Shown piece by piece: positions 20,552 through 22,153 of a stretch of 22,153 nucleotides of DNA. Origin of the DNA: Bacteroidales bacterium (GTDB lineage: Bacteria; Bacteroidota; Bacteroidia; Bacteroidales; UBA4181); assembly GCA_031287245.1 (NCBI GenBank), contig JAITTD010000075.1, forward strand, positions 1 to 22,153. Reading direction: 5' to 3'. The notes under the pieces were generated by a model, which worked only from the letters and a program-made list of their open reading frames with translations, made no database searches and had not been told where the DNA came from. How positions within the stretch are numbered: position 1 is the stretch's first letter; each line of letters starts with the position of its first letter. The position numbers and the translations under genes were made by a program.

Positions 20552-22153
20552 TTATTTATATTCCATTTTAAACCGAAAAACCAAACTGCCTTCCCACCAC
20601 ATATTGAAATTCACACCCCACAAGTTATTGAAAAGACAGAAATGAATACCTTTGCTCAAATCGGGCAACTCTGTGGAATAATGGATAGCATTTCGTTCGC
20701 CGAAAGATACTACCGGAGCATCCAAACTTGTAATGCGTATAGTTCCTTTTGTCGTTACGACATCCACATACCGGTCAATACCGTGCATCTGACGGTTGCC
20801 GCCTTTGACCACATCCATTATGTCCACCCGGTAGCCTGATTTTTCGGCAAAGACCGACACAATGTCCGATGGATAAAACGACACCCACCAAGCTTCCGGC
20901 AAACGGTTTGCAGGTTTGTTAATCAACGAAACCGTCATTTCTACAGAACCATCCTTGTGGATGACGTAGTGTGTATTGACTTGTTCGGGAAGAATTCTGT
21001 TGTCAATCGCCAGATGGTCGGGAAACGAGAGCAGGCAGTCTATTTGTTTGTCTTTGCCTGCTTTGCTCACTGCTACATTCGTTGTCTGAGCCGTGAGAGT
21101 TGCCGACTGCGCCTTTGTATTTTCCAATCCCGGCTTACCGAAAGCCATTCTCGCCCATGCCTTATCTCTGCTAATGTAGGCTTTATGAAAAATGTCAAAA
21201 TCTTTTTGAGAATAGGTCTGGTAAGCGACTTCTCCGGCAAGCATTTTCACGCCCTTATTTGAGTTTCGAGGTTCGGGTTTCGGGTTTCGAGGTTCAAAAG
21301 TCAGAACGCCTTGTTCGTTGATTTCCTTTGCCTTATCGTGTTTGGTAATTGATTTTGCCGAAACAGTCTTGATTGCATCCACAGCCGCTTGCGCTTCGGT
21401 TCGCAAATTTTCAGGTAATAAAGCAATTGCTTTGTCAATGTTGTCGGCTTTTTCTTTCCATGATTTTTCCGAAAAGAGAAATTCCGGCAGATTACGGGAT
21501 GCGTTGAAAATATCGATATCGTTTTTATCCCAGTTTTTCAGATAGGTCGTAACATCCACTCCCCATGTATGTTCCGCAACTAACCCCAGACGGACGGCAT
21601 AGTCAATGGCCATGTCGCTTGCAGGATTGATTTTGCCTGTTTTTATCCAATCCGAATAAAGGCGCGTCAAAGCGCGAAACTGCGCCATCATTTGCGGTGA
21701 ACTTGCATACCCGTAAATCCATGTATCGCCTATTTCGGAAGTAAAAACAGGCAGTTGCTGCTTCATGGCGATTACATCTTCTGCAACAGCATTGAGTGTA
21801 GATGCAAAAATATCAGCGTCGGGATACTTCTTTCGCAAGTCGGCATAAATGGTTTTCACCTGCTCAAGGGTATGAGGTCCATGATTATCACTGGTGAAAT
21901 TGATAGATATGGCGGTTTTCCCGTCGGGTAGAATCATATCATCGCCATATCCGTTCTGGTACATCAGTACGATTTCCTTGCCATCGCTATTTCTCCAGAT
22001 ACATACAGGAGGCGTTTCAGGCACTTTTGAGTCAGGATTGACGCCTATATGCAGAAAACGCAGTCCGGCGTCGTACAGCGGCGACACGATGCCTCGCGTG
22101 TGCCCCGGCACATCGGTCATCTTGGCGGCAATGGTCTTTTTGCCGAAGCGCTT
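20552..22153 (-). CDS. DUF5054 domain protein (GH38-like), N-terminus beyond the window
   Basis: The frame is open to the right edge, so the 5' end is missing; 533 residues remain. The visible start KRFGKKTIAAKMTDVPGHTR, the LHIGVNP segment and the region with SEIGDTWIYG match DUF5054 proteins as I recall them, which have an N-terminal fold related to glycoside hydrolase 38 alpha-mannosidases. A carbohydrate-active role is plausible but the substrate is unknown. An ATG 11 codons from the edge is internal, not the likely start, because the conserved region continues upstream of it. A heptamer repeat encodes the proline/arginine-rich stretch FEPRNPKPEPRNSN in a linker before LAGEVAYQTYS. The gene ends 175 bp before moxR. 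Confidence 0.82.
   Translation of the reverse strand, partial: KRFGKKTIAAKMTDVPGHTRGIVSPLYDAGLRFLHIGVNPDSKVPETPPVCIWRNSDGKEIVLMYQNGYGDDMILPDGKTAISINFTSDNHGPHTLEQVKTIYADLRKKYPDADIFASTLNAVAEDVIAMKQQLPVFTSEIGDTWIYGYASSPQMMAQFRALTRLYSDWIKTGKINPASDMAIDYAVRLGLVAEHTWGVDVTTYLKNWDKNDIDIFNASRNLPEFLFSEKSWKEKADNIDKAIALLPENLRTEAQAAVDAIKTVSAKSITKHDKAKEINEQGVLTFEPRNPKPEPRNSNKGVKMLAGEVAYQTYSQKDFDIFHKAYISRDKAWARMAFGKPGLENTKAQSATLTAQTTNVAVSKAGKDKQIDCLLSFPDHLAIDNRILPEQVNTHYVIHKDGSVEMTVSLINKPANRLPEAWWVSFYPSDIVSVFAEKSGYRVDIMDVVKGGNRQMHGIDRYVDVVTTKGTIRITSLDAPVVSFGERNAIHYSTELPDLSKGIHFCLFNNLWGVNFNMWWEGSLVFRFKMEYK
21261..21295. repeat. GRGKTTC heptamer array inside the DUF5054 coding region
   Basis: Five contiguous 7-bp units (GAGTTTC, GAGGTTC, GGGTTTC, GGGTTTC, GAGGTTC) lie within the open frame. 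Because 7 is not a multiple of 3, gain or loss of a single unit would shift the reading frame. The encoded stretch looks like inserted low-complexity sequence. Confidence 0.88.

Noticed and set aside
22121..22153. A separate gene or start at 22120 for the DUF5054 protein
   Set aside because: The frame remains open to the edge and the residues upstream of that ATG (FGKKTIAAK) fit the family, so the ATG is internal.

Overview
The window reads as a chromosomal segment of a Bacteroidota bacterium, probably order Bacteroidales or a close relative. Evidence: TAnnTTTG-type -7 boxes upstream of several genes; a subtilase ending in a type IX secretion (T9SS) C-terminal sorting domain; a 576-residue LysS with a Bacteroidetes-style C-terminal extension; DUF3098 next to ftsX; and a SerA of the short kind with Lys in place of the catalytic His. 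I see no rRNA, tRNA, CRISPR array, transposase or phage gene. The species cannot be named from the sequence alone.

Layout. (1) 1-234: a non-coding 22-bp tandem array. (2) 235-2116, minus: a LiaF-like membrane protein followed by a LytS/YehU-type histidine kinase, a probable envelope-stress sensing pair whose response regulator is not in the window. (3) 2240-5701, minus: ftsX, DUF3098, lysS and a small outer-membrane beta-barrel gene, tightly packed and probably one operon. (4) 5702-6087: a 386-bp gap packed with repeats and palindromes. (5) 6088-9855, minus: ilvB, then a secreted subtilase only 3 bp downstream. An intrinsic-terminator-like hairpin sits in the ilvB leader. (6) 10124-11838, plus: leuD and prfA. 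(7) 11859-14983, minus: serC-serA-meaB, serine biosynthesis plus a cobalamin-mutase GTPase. (8) 15161-17470, plus: tatA, an M23 peptidase, and dxr, which overlaps the peptidase gene by one base. (9) 17454-20376, minus: moxR, a DUF58 gene and a NUDIX gene; the last overlaps dxr tail-to-tail by 17 bp. (10) 20552-22153, minus: a DUF5054 (GH38-like) protein cut by the right edge.

The genes are mostly housekeeping: amino-acid and isoprenoid biosynthesis, translation, division/envelope and protein export. The least explained material is the short tandem repeats. Heptanucleotide (7-bp) repeats of different sequence sit at the ends of genes, inside promoters and once inside a coding region. A second family (GTGATWCA(A)TT, period 10-11) occurs at two loci, and a third (22-bp units with a 15-bp core and alternating 7-bp tails) fills the left edge. 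Several of these overlap or closely abut stop codons. I found no clear multi-gene defence system or other evident new gene system. The repeat families and the ilvB leader are the best candidates for undescribed biology.
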